A DNA stretch of 64,000 nucleotides from Alcanivoracaceae bacterium (GCA_029213045.1 JARGPN010000002.1:1-64000); one strand, 5' to 3'; shown: positions 1-8,833, counted from the stretch's first letter. Numbers and translations: made by a program. The notes: generated by a model from the letters alone, not told the origin.

Positions 1-690
1 CAACAAACACAAACAAAAATCCAAATCGAACCCCCTGTGGGAGCTTGCCTGCAAGCGATTCTGCAATAAGCAGAACACAACCCACTCAAATGAAGCCAAC
101 CATTTCTTTAAAGTCTCAGAAAACAAAATTTCAATGCCCAAATAAAAACAGCAAGAAATACTTTAATGCTTCGACAAAGTTGCATGCTGGGAGTATTTAG
201 CTAGGCAGCTATCGCTTGCAAGCAAGCTCCCACATAGACATCGCGCATTGCACTGCTGGAAGAAAAACCAGAAAGCCCCCAGCGGGCGATACACCGACAA
301 CAAACACAAACCAAACTCTAATCCGACGCCCCTGTGGGAGCTTGCCTGCAAGCGATTCTGCAATAAGCAGAACACAACCCTCTCAAATGAAGCCAGCCAC
401 CTCTTTAAACTCTCAAAAAACCAAATTTTAATGCCCAAAGAAAAACAGCAAGAAATACTTTAATGCTTCGACAAAGTTGCATGCTTGGAGTATTTAATTA
501 GGCAGCTATCGCTTGCAGGCAAGCTCCCACATAGACATCGCACATTGCACTGCTCGAAGAAAAACCAGAAAGCCCCCAGCGGGCGATACACCGACAACAA
601 ACACAAACCAAACTCTAATCCGAAGCCCCTGTGGGAGCTTGCCTGCAAGCGATTCTGCAATGAGCAGCACACAAGCCTCTCAAATTAAGC
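1..690. repeat. Tandem 297-bp repeat carrying REP palindromes
   Basis: Copies begin at 1, 298 and 595, the third truncated near 690. Each full unit holds one plus-oriented REP (37-59, 334-356, 631-653; core GAGCTTGCCTGCAAGC) and one inverted REP (211-233, 508-530). The rest of the unit is non-coding A/C-rich DNA. The window starts inside or at the edge of the array, so the true copy number is unknown. Open frames here are periodic and have no start signals, so no gene is called. Confidence 0.9.
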
Positions 691-725
691 CAACCACCTT
701 TGTACCTTTTCCAAACCTCCCCCAC

Positions 726-758
726 AAAAAAAGCGGGCCCAATCATGGGCCCGCTTTT
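726..758. terminator. Bidirectional intrinsic terminator
   Basis: A GC-rich stem (AAGCGGGCCC / GGGCCCGCTT) with loop AATCAT is flanked by an A-run on the left and a T-run on the right. It lies just downstream of the minus-strand outer-membrane protein gene at 785-1375. Confidence 0.9.
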
Positions 759-784
759 CATTACCGACTGAACTACATCAACTA

Positions 785-1375
785 CTAGAAGTTATAGCGA
801 CCAAACAAACCAAAGACTGTCGCATCATCGCCCAGTCTTAGCTCGGCACCTACATCAACGGCGGGTGTTGCGTGATACAAGGCATTGCCATACACACCAA
901 ACTCGCTATCACGAACATCTTGCAAAAATGCACCACCTGCCAGCTCTACTTTATCCGTCGTTGCATGACGCACACCGCCGGCAATAGCAAAACCTGTATC
1001 ATCATCAAAATCATAATCGATATGAATAATGTCACCGGTTACCACCAAATCTAAACGCTGCTGTAATGGCGTATGAAAACCTAAACCACCACTCATCGCC
1101 CAGCCATCAAAGTCGCCACGGCCACGATTATAATCGCCATCTAAAAACTGCAAACCCGCCCGCACAAACAAATGTTCGTCCAAGGCATAAGACAGCTTGC
1201 CGTCGAGCGCATTCACATCAACACCGCCGTCCCAATCTTGCGACTCGTAACCACCCTGAACGTAGGTATAAGAAAATCCGTTATCTCGCACTGCGGAAGT
1301 ACGCGTTTCTGCTGCGACCACGTTCGACGCCAACACTGCCAACGGCAACCCTGCAATTAGGCCAATACGCTTCAT
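785..1375 (-). CDS. Small outer-membrane beta-barrel protein (hypothetical)
   Basis: A 196-residue protein with a clear signal peptide (about residues 1-22, cleavage after VVAA). The rest alternates polar and hydrophobic residues as in beta strands and ends in Phe (GRYNF), the usual C-terminal signature for BAM insertion. Length fits an 8-stranded porin-like or Opa/OmpW-sized barrel. It stands alone with its own terminator. The outer-membrane location is inferred from these features; no function is recognised. Confidence 0.75.
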   Translation of the reverse strand: MKRIGLIAGLPLAVLASNVVAAETRTSAVRDNGFSYTYVQGGYESQDWDGGVDVNALDGKLSYALDEHLFVRAGLQFLDGDYNRGRGDFDGWAMSGGLGFHTPLQQRLDLVVTGDIIHIDYDFDDDTGFAIAGGVRHATTDKVELAGGAFLQDVRDSEFGVYGNALYHATPAVDVGAELRLGDDATVFGLFGRYNF

Positions 1376-1646
1376 TCACCTTCTCCTGAACTCTGTGATG
1401 TTTATCGGTGCTACAACGTCCATGTTAGGGCTGTTAACCAACCAAGCATTAACGTAAAAGAACGCGCCATACCGCGCGGGACCCTACACACAGCGCAATC
1501 AGACCGCCAATTGTAAGAAAAAGTTCCACCTTGACCTTAGGGCAGCACCGATGTTTTTTACTATAGAATAGACCTAGACGTTTGCACTAGCTCTTCCCAG
1601 CCAATCCATCGCCGTTTTGGTGACGCGCTTAATAAAAGGACAACGT

Positions 1647-2117
1647 ATGACGCCCCTACACACACTGCCCAAAAAACTCCGCAGCTTGCTTCTTACTCTC
1701 TCAAGCAGCGCAGTTCTGCTAATCCTTTCCGGTGCGGCAATGGCCAACCCAGAAATTGAGATATTCAAATCACCCAGCTGCGGCTGCTGCACCAAATGGG
1801 CGGACTATCTCAAAGACAACGGCTTCGACGTGAAGCTAAAAGAAACCGAAAACCTTAACCCCATCAAAATGAGCGCGCGCATTCCAGCGGGCAAAGGCAG
1901 TTGCCATACTGCATTTATTGATGGCTATGTAATTGAAGGGCACGTGCCCGCAGAAGACATTAAGCGCCTGCTAGAAGAAAAGCCTGACGCACAAGGGCTC
2001 ACCGTGCCAGGCATGCCCGTCGGCTCACCCGGCATGGAAATGGGCGCGCGCAAAGACGCCTACCAAGTCCTGATCTTTCAAAAAGACGGAACCACGGAAG
2101 TCTTTAGCGAGCATTAA
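1647..2117 (+). CDS. DUF411 family metal-binding exported protein
   Basis: 156 residues from the ATG at 1647, which has an AAAGGA ribosome site; an ATG 30 bp upstream lacks one. A signal/anchor segment (about residues 12-33, ending GAAMA) precedes a DUF411 domain. The SCGCC motif shortly after the signal is the family hallmark, and a further conserved Cys lies in GKGSCHTAF. DUF411 proteins are periplasmic thioredoxin-like proteins often linked to copper resistance. No copper genes are adjacent, so a metal role is family inference only. It ends at the terminator at 2174-2209. Confidence 0.88.
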   Translation: MTPLHTLPKKLRSLLLTLSSSAVLLILSGAAMANPEIEIFKSPSCGCCTKWADYLKDNGFDVKLKETENLNPIKMSARIPAGKGSCHTAFIDGYVIEGHVPAEDIKRLLEEKPDAQGLTVPGMPVGSPGMEMGARKDAYQVLIFQKDGTTEVFSEH

Positions 2118-2173
2118 CAGATAGCGTTCAAACCGCGTGACTGGCTAACTAATACGTTGAAGTGACGCGGAAT

Positions 2174-2209
2174 AAAAAACGGCGACTATAAAAGTCGCCG
2201 TTTTTTATT
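2174..2209. terminator. Bidirectional terminator between convergent genes
   Basis: AAAACGGCGACT / AGTCGCCGTTTT stem with a short loop, A-run on one side and T-run on the other. It lies between the convergent DUF411 gene and srkA. Confidence 0.93.
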
Positions 2210-2218
2210 TCAGAGCAC

Positions 2219-3226
2219 TTAAGGCTGCAAACGCAACACCGGTTCGTTCAGCTCCGCCATTTGATTGCGCAGATTGAGAATTTCATCGCCCCAATAACGT
2301 GGCGAGTTAAACCAAGGGAACGCTTTGGGAAACGCAGGATCTTGCCAACGCCGACCGATCCACGCCGAGAAGTGCAGCATCCGCAAGGTACGTAGCGGCT
2401 CGATAAGATGCAACTCACGCGGCTGAAAATCGCGGAACTCTTGATAGCCGTCAATGATCTCCGCCAGTTGTCGTGTTTGCGCTTCACGATCACCGGAGAG
2501 CAGCATCCAAATATCTTGCACCGCAGGCGCCATACGCGCGTCATCTAAATCAATAAAATGCGGATTATCATCACGCCACAACACATTGCCCACGTGGCAA
2601 TCGCCATGCACACGCAGCAATTGCACATCCTCTACCGCCGCAATTTTTTCATCAATGGCTTGCAGTAAGTCTTTAGTCAAACTGGTGTACGCGAGACGAA
2701 GATCATCTGGCACAAAATGCTCGGTAATATAGGCCACCGCATCATGACCAAAACTTTTGCTGTCCAACGTCGGGCGCACGGCGAAAGGCTTCACCCCGCC
2801 AACGTTATGCATGCGCGCTAAAAAACGCCCTAGCACCAGAATATGATCATAGTTATCCAGCTCCGGCGCATGACCGCCTTTGCGCGGAAATAGTGAGAAG
2901 CGAAAATTCTGATACTCAGACAATGTCGCATTATTCGGATCAGCCGAATGCTCATCCGCCAACGGCGCAATTACCGGCAGCTCGGCATCCACCAATTCGC
3001 TGACAAACTGATGCTCTTCAAGAATTTGTTCGTTCGACCAACGCTCAGGCCGATAGAACTTAGCAATCAACGGCGTGCCGTCTTCAATGCCAACTTGATA
3101 AACGCGGTTTTCGTAGCTATTTAAAGCCAATAGACGGCCATCAGTAATGAGCCCTCGGCTTTCTACAGCCTCGAGAATGACTTCAGGCGAGAGGAGATCA
3201 AATGGGTGTACGTTAGCTGTGCTCAT
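2219..3226 (-). CDS. srkA: Stress response serine/threonine kinase SrkA (YihE)
   Basis: 335 residues from the ATG giving MSTANVHPF; a start six codons upstream is less likely. It matches the YihE/SrkA family (about 330 aa) along its length: N-terminal lobe with NSYENRVYQVG and IAKFYRPERW, catalytic loop HGDCHVGNVLWR, and metal-binding FIDLDDARMAP. In enterics this APH-fold cytoplasmic kinase protects against stress-induced death linked to MazEF. It is often next to dsbA there; here it is monocistronic. Family assignment is strong, physiological role is by homology. Confidence 0.92.
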   Translation of the reverse strand: MSTANVHPFDLLSPEVILEAVESRGLITDGRLLALNSYENRVYQVGIEDGTPLIAKFYRPERWSNEQILEEHQFVSELVDAELPVIAPLADEHSADPNNATLSEYQNFRFSLFPRKGGHAPELDNYDHILVLGRFLARMHNVGGVKPFAVRPTLDSKSFGHDAVAYITEHFVPDDLRLAYTSLTKDLLQAIDEKIAAVEDVQLLRVHGDCHVGNVLWRDDNPHFIDLDDARMAPAVQDIWMLLSGDREAQTRQLAEIIDGYQEFRDFQPRELHLIEPLRTLRMLHFSAWIGRRWQDPAFPKAFPWFNSPRYWGDEILNLRNQMAELNEPVLRLQP

Positions 3227-3342
3227 AGCGAGCAAGACTAGCACGAAGCCGCTTTCGCAGCTTGTTGTTTAATACGGGGCGGCGCCCATTTGCAGGTGCG
3301 CACACCAAAAGAAGGCGCAAACCTCACAGTTCGGCGAATACC

Positions 3343-3765
3343 CTATAAAGAATGATCATGCTCAGAGACCAACAACCACTGGCCGTTTTTTAGCTCAAAA
3401 CGGTACTCAATCAACCAGTCAGTGTTTTCCTTAAACACCTTCACCGTTCGCACCGCATCGCGACGTGCCGCAGGCTCAACCTGAAACGAAAGATCGTGCT
3501 CCGCGATGTATTCGCTTAGCACCGGCTGACGTGATGCGGCCTCTTTGCTGATATCGGACTTCACCACCTGAGAATCATCGTCTCCGTTTTCATTAACGCC
3601 GAACTCATCGCGATAGACCGATAAAGGGAATGTTGTCCTGTCGAGTTCAAATGCTTTTTCAGAGCGGAAGCGATCGAAAAACAGATCAAAGTCTTCACCC
3701 TGTGAAAACCAGCCACTGCAACCGAACGCCGGCAACGTCACGATGATGATTAGAAGTGCTCTCAT
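3343..3765 (-). CDS. Lipoprotein of unknown function (DUF4348-like)
   Basis: 140 residues from the ATG giving MRALLII, which follows a GAGAG-type ribosome site; the frame is open 14 codons further upstream. A lipobox (LPAFGC) near residue 16 indicates lipidation. The segment FFDRFRSEKAFELDRTTFPL resembles the start of DUF4348, a family mainly described in Bacteroidetes. The C-terminal half ends in an alternating YRFELKNGQWLLVSE strand pattern. Function unknown; the DUF4348 link is tentative. Confidence 0.7.
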   Translation of the reverse strand: MRALLIIIVTLPAFGCSGWFSQGEDFDLFFDRFRSEKAFELDRTTFPLSVYRDEFGVNENGDDDSQVVKSDISKEAASRQPVLSEYIAEHDLSFQVEPAARRDAVRTVKVFKENTDWLIEYRFELKNGQWLLVSEHDHSL

Positions 3766-3929
3766 TGCTCTCACGCTAACCCCGCCTCTGAGCATGGTGC
3801 TCATCACTATTATTGTTATAGTGGAACGAACTTTTCTAAACCTGATTGCGCGCTTTTTCTGGGCTAATACTCATTGCTTACCTAGGAAGAAGTAAGCGTA
3901 CCCCGTGAATCATTTTCTTTCTAACATCT

Positions 3930-4217
3930 CTAGCCTAGGAGAAATTCTAAACGCCCGTCTGTCTTTTTCGGCGATATTTCTATTATCTCCGCGCGAACTA
4001 CATTTTCAGCAACAAACGGGTCAGCATTCACTCTTTCTTCTAAATCGGCCAAGGACACGCCGTGAGCAATGATTGACCCACCCTGCCCCGGCTCAATACT
4101 GCCGGCCAATAGAAAAACCTGCTCATCAAAGCCCTGCTTCAACCATTGGTTATGGCCAGCCATAAACTCACTAGCGTTGCCCTTATTGTCTGCAAACCTT
4201 AACAACACGACGAACAT
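3930..4217 (-). CDS. YciI family protein
   Basis: 95 residues, preceded by a strong AAGGAG ribosome site. It has the YCII/dimeric alpha-beta-barrel pattern: FVVLLRF at the N-terminus, the conserved H in MAGHNQWL, AGSIEPGQGG, then DPFVAENVV and a final strand. Members are small cytoplasmic putative enzymes without firm function. It sits at the right side of a run of small AT-richer minus-strand genes leading to the integron array. Confidence 0.85.
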   Translation of the reverse strand: MFVVLLRFADNKGNASEFMAGHNQWLKQGFDEQVFLLAGSIEPGQGGSIIAHGVSLADLEERVNADPFVAENVVRAEIIEISPKKTDGRLEFLLG

Positions 4218-4323
4218 TGAATGTCTCCTTAAAATTCACTGGCATGCTAAAAGCTGAACAAACCATGATCTAACGGCAGGTCTCAACACTCAAAAAAGAC
4301 CCACCGCGTTCTTTCATTGATGG

Positions 4324-4863
4324 CTATTTACGGCCGACCGGCAGCGAATTCAAAAATGGCTCTTTGCACCCCATAAACGTAGCACCATTTTGATCAATTC
4401 GTTTGGGTGTCACCGTTTTCGATGCGATAGCACCCGGTATCAAAAGAAGGAACCCCACGCAGAAAGCAAGCACATAAACAGGCCCAGAGTTCGACATGCC
4501 CAACGCTAATGATCCCAACATGAGCGCCACCGCTGGAATAAGAAACATACTCATATTTCTTCGCCGCTTCTTCGCATGAATGTCGCAATACCCAGGTGAC
4601 ACCTGCATGGACTTTCTCATAATCATCGCAACGATTATGTAAATGAAGAGATTGATAAGGATCAGCAAAAACAGCCAAGGACTATGCCAATACATTTTTC
4701 GCTGCTTTGTCGGCTGCTTAGACGGGGCGTTGCAGATAATGCATCGCTCGGGAAAATCATGGTTTGCGGGAACAAAAACAAGTTTCCCGATTCGCTGACA
4801 CGAAGCAGTAACGCCATCGTTAAGATCAGACTTTGGTGCTGCATATAGATTTTCATTATGCAT
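4324..4863 (-). CDS. Hypothetical membrane protein with CxxC motif
   Basis: 179 residues. The start NLYAAPKSDL resembles the N-PYAAP leader seen in many small bacterial membrane proteins. A CIIC motif (about residues 41-44) suggests a small metal or redox site. One transmembrane helix lies at about 63-83 and two more at about 107-148. No enzyme family recognised. Base composition is AT-richer than the housekeeping regions, in keeping with a horizontally acquired segment. Confidence 0.6.
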   Translation of the reverse strand: MHNENLYAAPKSDLNDGVTASCQRIGKLVFVPANHDFPERCIICNAPSKQPTKQRKMYWHSPWLFLLILINLFIYIIVAMIMRKSMQVSPGYCDIHAKKRRRNMSMFLIPAVALMLGSLALGMSNSGPVYVLAFCVGFLLLIPGAIASKTVTPKRIDQNGATFMGCKEPFLNSLPVGRK

Positions 4864-4970
4864 TAGGCAACTTCCCTGTAACGCCAGTACTTACGACGGC
4901 ATTCAGTTTAACCGAAAAATCGAAAAACTTTAGCCCAAAGACGGAGCGCTTCTTAAGCTTTCTAGGCATA

Positions 4971-5384
4971 TCACTCATCATCCTTCTGGGGCTTAAAGTA
5001 GAACGCCTTAATTCGAGCCAGTGGCACGCCGTGTAGAATAAACATCAACGGAATCATATAAACCGCCAACGGAAATATGACGACAAAAAGCCTGTGTAAT
5101 TCCGAACTCTCATGGCCAGAGCTTACCGCCATATCACCTAGACCGTAGCCCACAACTGCACTAAATAACGCACATACGTGCAAAAGAACCTGGTGCGAAC
5201 CGAGCCAACTCGGCGCAATCAGCACCAGCAGATCTTTGATCACAAGCAATCCCATAGGAATCGCCACGAAGAATAACAACGAAAACCACGCGCCAAGCCA
5301 TGATTCATTATTTGTTCTTGATATGGCAAAACAGAGGAACCCAATCAAGAGCACTGTATACAATGCTTTTTTTGCTACGTTCAT
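4971..5384 (-). CDS. Hypothetical four-helix membrane protein
   Basis: 137 residues with four probable transmembrane helices (about 7-22, 30-52, 62-85, 98-120) and a charged C-terminus (KPQKDDE). No family recognised and no strong ribosome site upstream. It lies between two other unassigned genes on the same strand without an obvious operon structure. Confidence 0.55.
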   Translation of the reverse strand: MNVAKKALYTVLLIGFLCFAISRTNNESWLGAWFSLLFFVAIPMGLLVIKDLLVLIAPSWLGSHQVLLHVCALFSAVVGYGLGDMAVSSGHESSELHRLFVVIFPLAVYMIPLMFILHGVPLARIKAFYFKPQKDDE

Positions 5385-5516
5385 TTATTTATAACGCACG
5401 ACTTCACCTGCACAAAACGCATTCCGCGCATGCGAAGCCTTGCTTTATATAACCCCTCTGAACATCACTCAATTTTTTGATCTTACACACCGCTTATCCA
5501 GCTCTTCGGCGTGAGA

Positions 5517-6560
5517 TTAGCACCCGTGCTGCCCCATGCCAGTAGTGAAGCACAGATGCGCACTTTGAATCGTTTGCGCTTCTTGAGTTAAACGAACAAA
5601 TATATACATCTCATACGCCTGATAAGGCGCCAATACATTTCCCAAACTATAATTTCTTAAAGTGAAATCATTGGGAGTAATAACATTCCATCTAATAGGA
5701 TCAGGCTCTGGCAATTGCTTGTGACGCCAGTAAATTTTTATGTCGCTTACGCCTTGTCCGCTTGGAAGCTGAATATCATAAGAGAAAAGAGCGTTAGCTC
5801 TAGTATCGCTTATCGTGGTTTGATCAAGGGTTAAATACACCGCTGGCGAAGTGGGGGCTGGCGTTGGACTGGGGCCAGAACCACTACAATCTAGTTCTGC
5901 GCCTTTACCGTTTGCTTCTGCTGGAACAGTGGTAGTCCTAGTTTCTTGGCTCGCACCACAAGTGTAATTTACTTTAAAGTTTTTCAAACAGCCTTTGGCT
6001 GGATCACCCAATGTGCTGACGTCAACCGGAAAAGTACAAGTAGGATGGCCATTGCATAGATTCGACACTTGCTGAGTCGCATTACCCTCAGCTATGTTCG
6101 AACAGTTCGCCACATACTTCGGTGTAGTGGTCTCGCCATAGGTTGCCGATTCAACCGTGATGCCGTCACCATCTCCGCAAAACAGCGAAATATCTTGCTT
6201 GGCGGCTTCGTTTACTACTCCACCAATATCTACTGTCCTATTCGTCGTTGAATCCCCACAGGTAAAAGTTGCCTCAAAATTTTTGAAGCACCCTTGAGCG
6301 GGATCATCCTGACTACTAGGGTAAGGGACTTGCCACTGACAGGAGTTTTGACCATCACACTGTGACACCAGATCAGTCATGTAATTTATTTGCTCAGATG
6401 CTGCGGGCGCAGTTGAACAGTCTTTTGTACTGCCGGGAGGAGTGGCGATCTTCGTGCCGTATAACGCTTGTTTTATTGTAATATTATTGTTGCTCTCAGC
6501 CAAAGCTAGATTAGCAAAAGCCAACATAGATAAAGCAATCGCGGCAATAATCTTATTCAT
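5517..6560 (-). CDS. Secreted protein with two SUEL-type lectin-like domains
   Basis: 347 residues with an AGGTGA ribosome site. Signal peptide about 1-21. Two tandem cysteine-rich domains follow (about 25-115 and 125-225), each with the galactose/rhamnose-binding lectin (SUEL, Gal_Lectin) pattern: ITIKQALYG or ITVESATYG at the start, then C-x-G-x3-C, then DPAxGCxKNF and a final FTCG or YTCG. A Pro/Ser/Thr linker (about 228-243) leads to an unassigned C-terminal domain (about 245-347). Such lectin domains are common in animals and uncommon in bacteria. Sugar binding is a family inference. It adjoins the left end of the cassette array but has no clear attC of its own. Confidence 0.72.
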   Translation of the reverse strand: MNKIIAAIALSMLAFANLALAESNNNITIKQALYGTKIATPPGSTKDCSTAPAASEQINYMTDLVSQCDGQNSCQWQVPYPSSQDDPAQGCFKNFEATFTCGDSTTNRTVDIGGVVNEAAKQDISLFCGDGDGITVESATYGETTTPKYVANCSNIAEGNATQQVSNLCNGHPTCTFPVDVSTLGDPAKGCLKNFKVNYTCGASQETRTTTVPAEANGKGAELDCSGSGPSPTPAPTSPAVYLTLDQTTISDTRANALFSYDIQLPSGQGVSDIKIYWRHKQLPEPDPIRWNVITPNDFTLRNYSLGNVLAPYQAYEMYIFVRLTQEAQTIQSAHLCFTTGMGQHGC

Positions 6561-6605
6561 ATTAATTCACCTGCAGTATTTTTATTAGTTAGTAACTCAG
6601 GAACC

Positions 6606-6715
6606 TATAACGCCAAGCGCATGGCTAGCAACAAACACACCGCTGTCTAAATCTAGCACCCACACATATAAACCCTGATGTCACGCTTCAACCTTGATGC
6701 TATGCGCTTGTGTAT
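6606..6715 (-). repeat. Degenerate attC site (last cassette)
   Basis: CAAGCGCAT and ATGCGCTTG face each other at the two ends, next to a TAACGCC box. The gene to the right terminates inside the site, as is common in cassettes. The outer box is poorly conserved, fitting the oldest, distal cassette. Confidence 0.55.
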
Positions 6716-7092
6716 TCAAAATCGTAAAAGTGTTGACTATTTTCGACGCGAATTTCCATTTTTCCGGTTAAACCCGTTAGCTCTCCAGTTCCTGAGTCCG
6801 GCACAACCTCTAAGATGAGATTATCATTACCCCCTGACATAGTGCCAAAGTGTTGTAACACGAACGTTCCTCGCTTATCAAAAAGAGAACCAGAGACTTG
6901 TTCTATTGCAACATAGCCAGCAGAGCCTTTAACGGGAGTCATCACGTTGAGCATTTCACCTTTGCTTTCGGCCGACAGGTCACCATGAAATGTTTTGTCT
7001 ATGGACATGCGACCTAGATTTGAACCTTCAACGCCTTCTGCATAAGTTTCCATTGGCTTAAGCGTGACATCAAATTTTCCTGATATTTTCAT
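6700..7092 (-). CDS. DUF3224 family protein (cassette gene)
   Basis: 130 residues matching the DUF3224 family throughout: ISGKFDVTLKP at the start, LGRMSIDKTFHGDL, SKGEML, GSAGYVAIEQVSGSL, then VVPDSGTGELTGLTG and HFYDFEY at the end. Members are small cytoplasmic beta-barrel-like proteins without a firm function, frequent in environmental bacteria and gene cassettes. No strong ribosome site. The stop lies in the flanking attC remnant. Confidence 0.85.
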   Translation of the reverse strand: MKISGKFDVTLKPMETYAEGVEGSNLGRMSIDKTFHGDLSAESKGEMLNVMTPVKGSAGYVAIEQVSGSLFDKRGTFVLQHFGTMSGGNDNLILEVVPDSGTGELTGLTGKMEIRVENSQHFYDFEYTSA

Positions 7093-7166
7093 TTTTTATA
7101 ATGTCCTATTGAAGTTGGTGCTACCAACACGAAATGGATATATCCGGCTTTCAAATAAAACTACAC

Positions 7167-7196
7167 GCTAACGTCGGCCTTGAACGATTTGTTAGC
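7167..7196 (-). repeat. Short attC-like site
   Basis: GCTAAC and GTTAGC boxes 30 bp apart enclose TCGGCCTTG. The site is shorter than a normal attC, so it may be truncated. It lies exactly between two cassette genes. Confidence 0.55.
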
Positions 7197-7230
7197 TAGC
7201 GGCATGGATATCACAAAGCGGGGTTGATAT

Positions 7231-7644
7231 TCACGCGCCCAGTTGTTTGAAGACCCCATCGCCAGGTTGCAGATCAACATATTTGTGATTTGGAAAGTAT
7301 GACTTATAGAGCGCATTGGCTTCTTCTTTTGAAATTATTGAGTCCTTATTGGAATCAGTTTTCTCAATTATGGAGTTAAAATAGGCATTTTCTGATAGGA
7401 AATATTCTTTCCGGTATAACGTTAAAATTAGGAATCTTGCATTTGTTAGATTTTCCTGTTTTTTATCAAATGGAAAGCGATCTTCAATTCTCTTAAGGCT
7501 GCAAGTAAAAGTATCTCTTGCGCTTGCAGATGAAAAATTGATCGGCTTTCTTAGATCATCTGGGCGAACGATCTCTTTTCTATAAACACAGCCACTGATG
7601 GCCATTAACATAAGTGGCAGAATCAACATTTTTGTTCTTTTCAT
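7231..7644 (-). CDS. EF-hand lipoprotein (cassette gene)
   Basis: 137 residues with a GAGGA ribosome site. The signal peptide ends in a lipobox (ISGC, Cys19). Near the C-terminus DSNKDSIISKEE (residues 97-108) has ligands at positions 1, 3, 5, 7, 9 and 12 of a canonical EF-hand loop, so calcium binding is likely. No wider family recognised. It sits between attC sites in the left cassette block. Confidence 0.7.
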   Translation of the reverse strand: MKRTKMLILPLMLMAISGCVYRKEIVRPDDLRKPINFSSASARDTFTCSLKRIEDRFPFDKKQENLTNARFLILTLYRKEYFLSENAYFNSIIEKTDSNKDSIISKEEANALYKSYFPNHKYVDLQPGDGVFKQLGA

Positions 7645-7673
7645 TGTGACTCTTCCTCGGCGGGAGTATGACA

Positions 7674-7719
7674 GCTAACGCCTTGGTCACGCGCCCGTCG
7701 CGTGCACCTACTTGTTAAT
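7674..7719 (-). repeat. attC site, short type
   Basis: GCTAACGCC at one end and TTGTTAAT at the other, with CACGCG / CGCGTG as the central stem. Compact attC separating two lipoprotein cassettes. Confidence 0.7.
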
Positions 7720-7734
7720 TTCCCGCCACATGGC

Positions 7735-8271
7735 TCAAATAGATAGCGTGTAGCGATAACATAGGTCTTTCGCCTCGATGCCTATTCTCTCTTTAAAGCC
7801 GGCATTCGCCACAGCCGCTGTCTTTCGCTTTACTCCCCAACCGGAACCCAGCCCAATGCCCTCATTTACAGGAACAATATTGGACTCATCCATCAGCTTT
7901 TCTGCCGGGTAAAGGGGTATATACCATAGGAACCCATAGAACTCGTGGACTCTTACCTTGTACTCGCGTGACCCTACGACTTGTTCTCCCTTGAATAGGG
8001 TCGCGCGACTCCAGCCAAAAACTGGCCTGTATGTGGGAATAATTCCTAGGGTCCACGCGGAAATAGCAGGCATTACGCCTGGAGCTCCGCCATTCTGTAT
8101 ATTCGTGTCAATTGCATATGCAAACTCGGTTTCCCCGTATGAAGGGCACTGTATGACATCCTCGTAAGAGAACTTCATCCTAGATAATTCGCCCCCGATA
8201 TATCCCGCGCATCCGCCTAAAAGTGCAGAAGCCGCAACAAGCATGACTTTGAGTTTGGGCATAAGACTCAT
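7735..8271 (-). CDS. Putative lipoprotein (cassette gene)
   Basis: 178 residues (three fewer if translation starts at the second ATG). The N-terminus is a signal peptide with lipobox LLGGC. Two aromatic-rich hydrophobic stretches follow (about 71-85 and 112-122, YGFLWYIPLYPAEK). No family recognised. The neighbouring cassette also encodes a lipoprotein, but the two are not similar. Confidence 0.6.
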   Translation of the reverse strand: MSLMPKLKVMLVAASALLGGCAGYIGGELSRMKFSYEDVIQCPSYGETEFAYAIDTNIQNGGAPGVMPAISAWTLGIIPTYRPVFGWSRATLFKGEQVVGSREYKVRVHEFYGFLWYIPLYPAEKLMDESNIVPVNEGIGLGSGWGVKRKTAAVANAGFKERIGIEAKDLCYRYTLSI

Positions 8272-8277
8272 CTAAAT

Positions 8278-8354
8278 TAACGCCGCAATAAAAGGCGAGC
8301 GTTAGCGAGTCCAGCCCACGTTTTTTGTGGGCGTTTTTTAATTGCCTTGTTAGC
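8278..8354 (-). repeat. attC site
   Basis: TTAACGCC and TTGTTAGCG ends, with an inner GCGTTAGCGAG box and GCCCAC / GTGGGC central stem; the outer arms pair as GCAATAAAA / TTTTTTAATTGC with bulges. Typical attC size. Confidence 0.85.
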
Positions 8355-8712
8355 GCGGGCCGTGAATTTTTGCATTGTATTCTTCCATTTCATCCCATGC
8401 TTTTCTCATTTCACGTGGCATTGCCTCATAGGCCCAGCTTCTATTGCACTTGCCGTTAATGAAGTTCAAGTGCTCTAAGAAAGAAACATTAAGCGCATTT
8501 TCTAGATCTGAATCTGCGCTGGTAAACAACTTAACAAACAGGCTACATACTTTACTAAACTCACTAGAACTCCCTGAATCTATGAAAGATTGCGCCAAGT
8601 GACTAAAAGTACCAATCTGTAAATGAAGCAACCCTTCATCCTCTTCAATTTCTTCAGATAACTGAGGAAAGAGAATCAAAATTTCATCTAACGCTTCTTT
8701 GCCGGAAATCAT
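8350..8712 (-). CDS. Hypothetical protein, DUF7674-like (cassette gene)
   Basis: 120 residues, acidic and mostly helical. The pattern DEGLLHLQIGTFSHLAQ, then DLENALNVSFLEHLNF, then AWDEMEEYN at the end is one I associate with a small family (DUF7674) often found as integron or toxin-locus neighbours. Function unknown. Its stop overlaps the attC at 8278-8354. Confidence 0.65.
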   Translation of the reverse strand: MISGKEALDEILILFPQLSEEIEEDEGLLHLQIGTFSHLAQSFIDSGSSSEFSKVCSLFVKLFTSADSDLENALNVSFLEHLNFINGKCNRSWAYEAMPREMRKAWDEMEEYNAKIHGPR

Positions 8713-8720
8713 ATTGTGCC

Positions 8721-8833
8721 GCTAACGCTTTTGTCATTTGCGTTTTGGTTGTAGTGGAGTTTTGGGGTAAAGTGGCGTAGCCACCCCAAAACGGAGCGTA
8801 GACCAAAACGTCAAATGGACAAACTTGTTAAAT
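8721..8833 (-). repeat. attC site with extrahelical bases
   Basis: The outer arms TTTGTCATTTGCGTTTTGGT and ACCAAAACGTCAAATGG (continuing GACAAA) pair almost perfectly. The right arm has one extra C and one extra A, the asymmetry that marks the bottom strand for integrases. Ends are GCTAAC and GTTAAAT. It is closely similar to the site at 10491-10606. Confidence 0.92.

Noticed and set aside
1-788. Several frames of 60-90 codons in both strands of the repeat region
   Set aside because: They recur with the 297-bp period, consist of REP translation, and have no ribosome sites.
3930-5384. Small genes left of the array as additional cassettes
   Set aside because: Occasional TAACGC strings occur between them, but no paired attC arms could be found.
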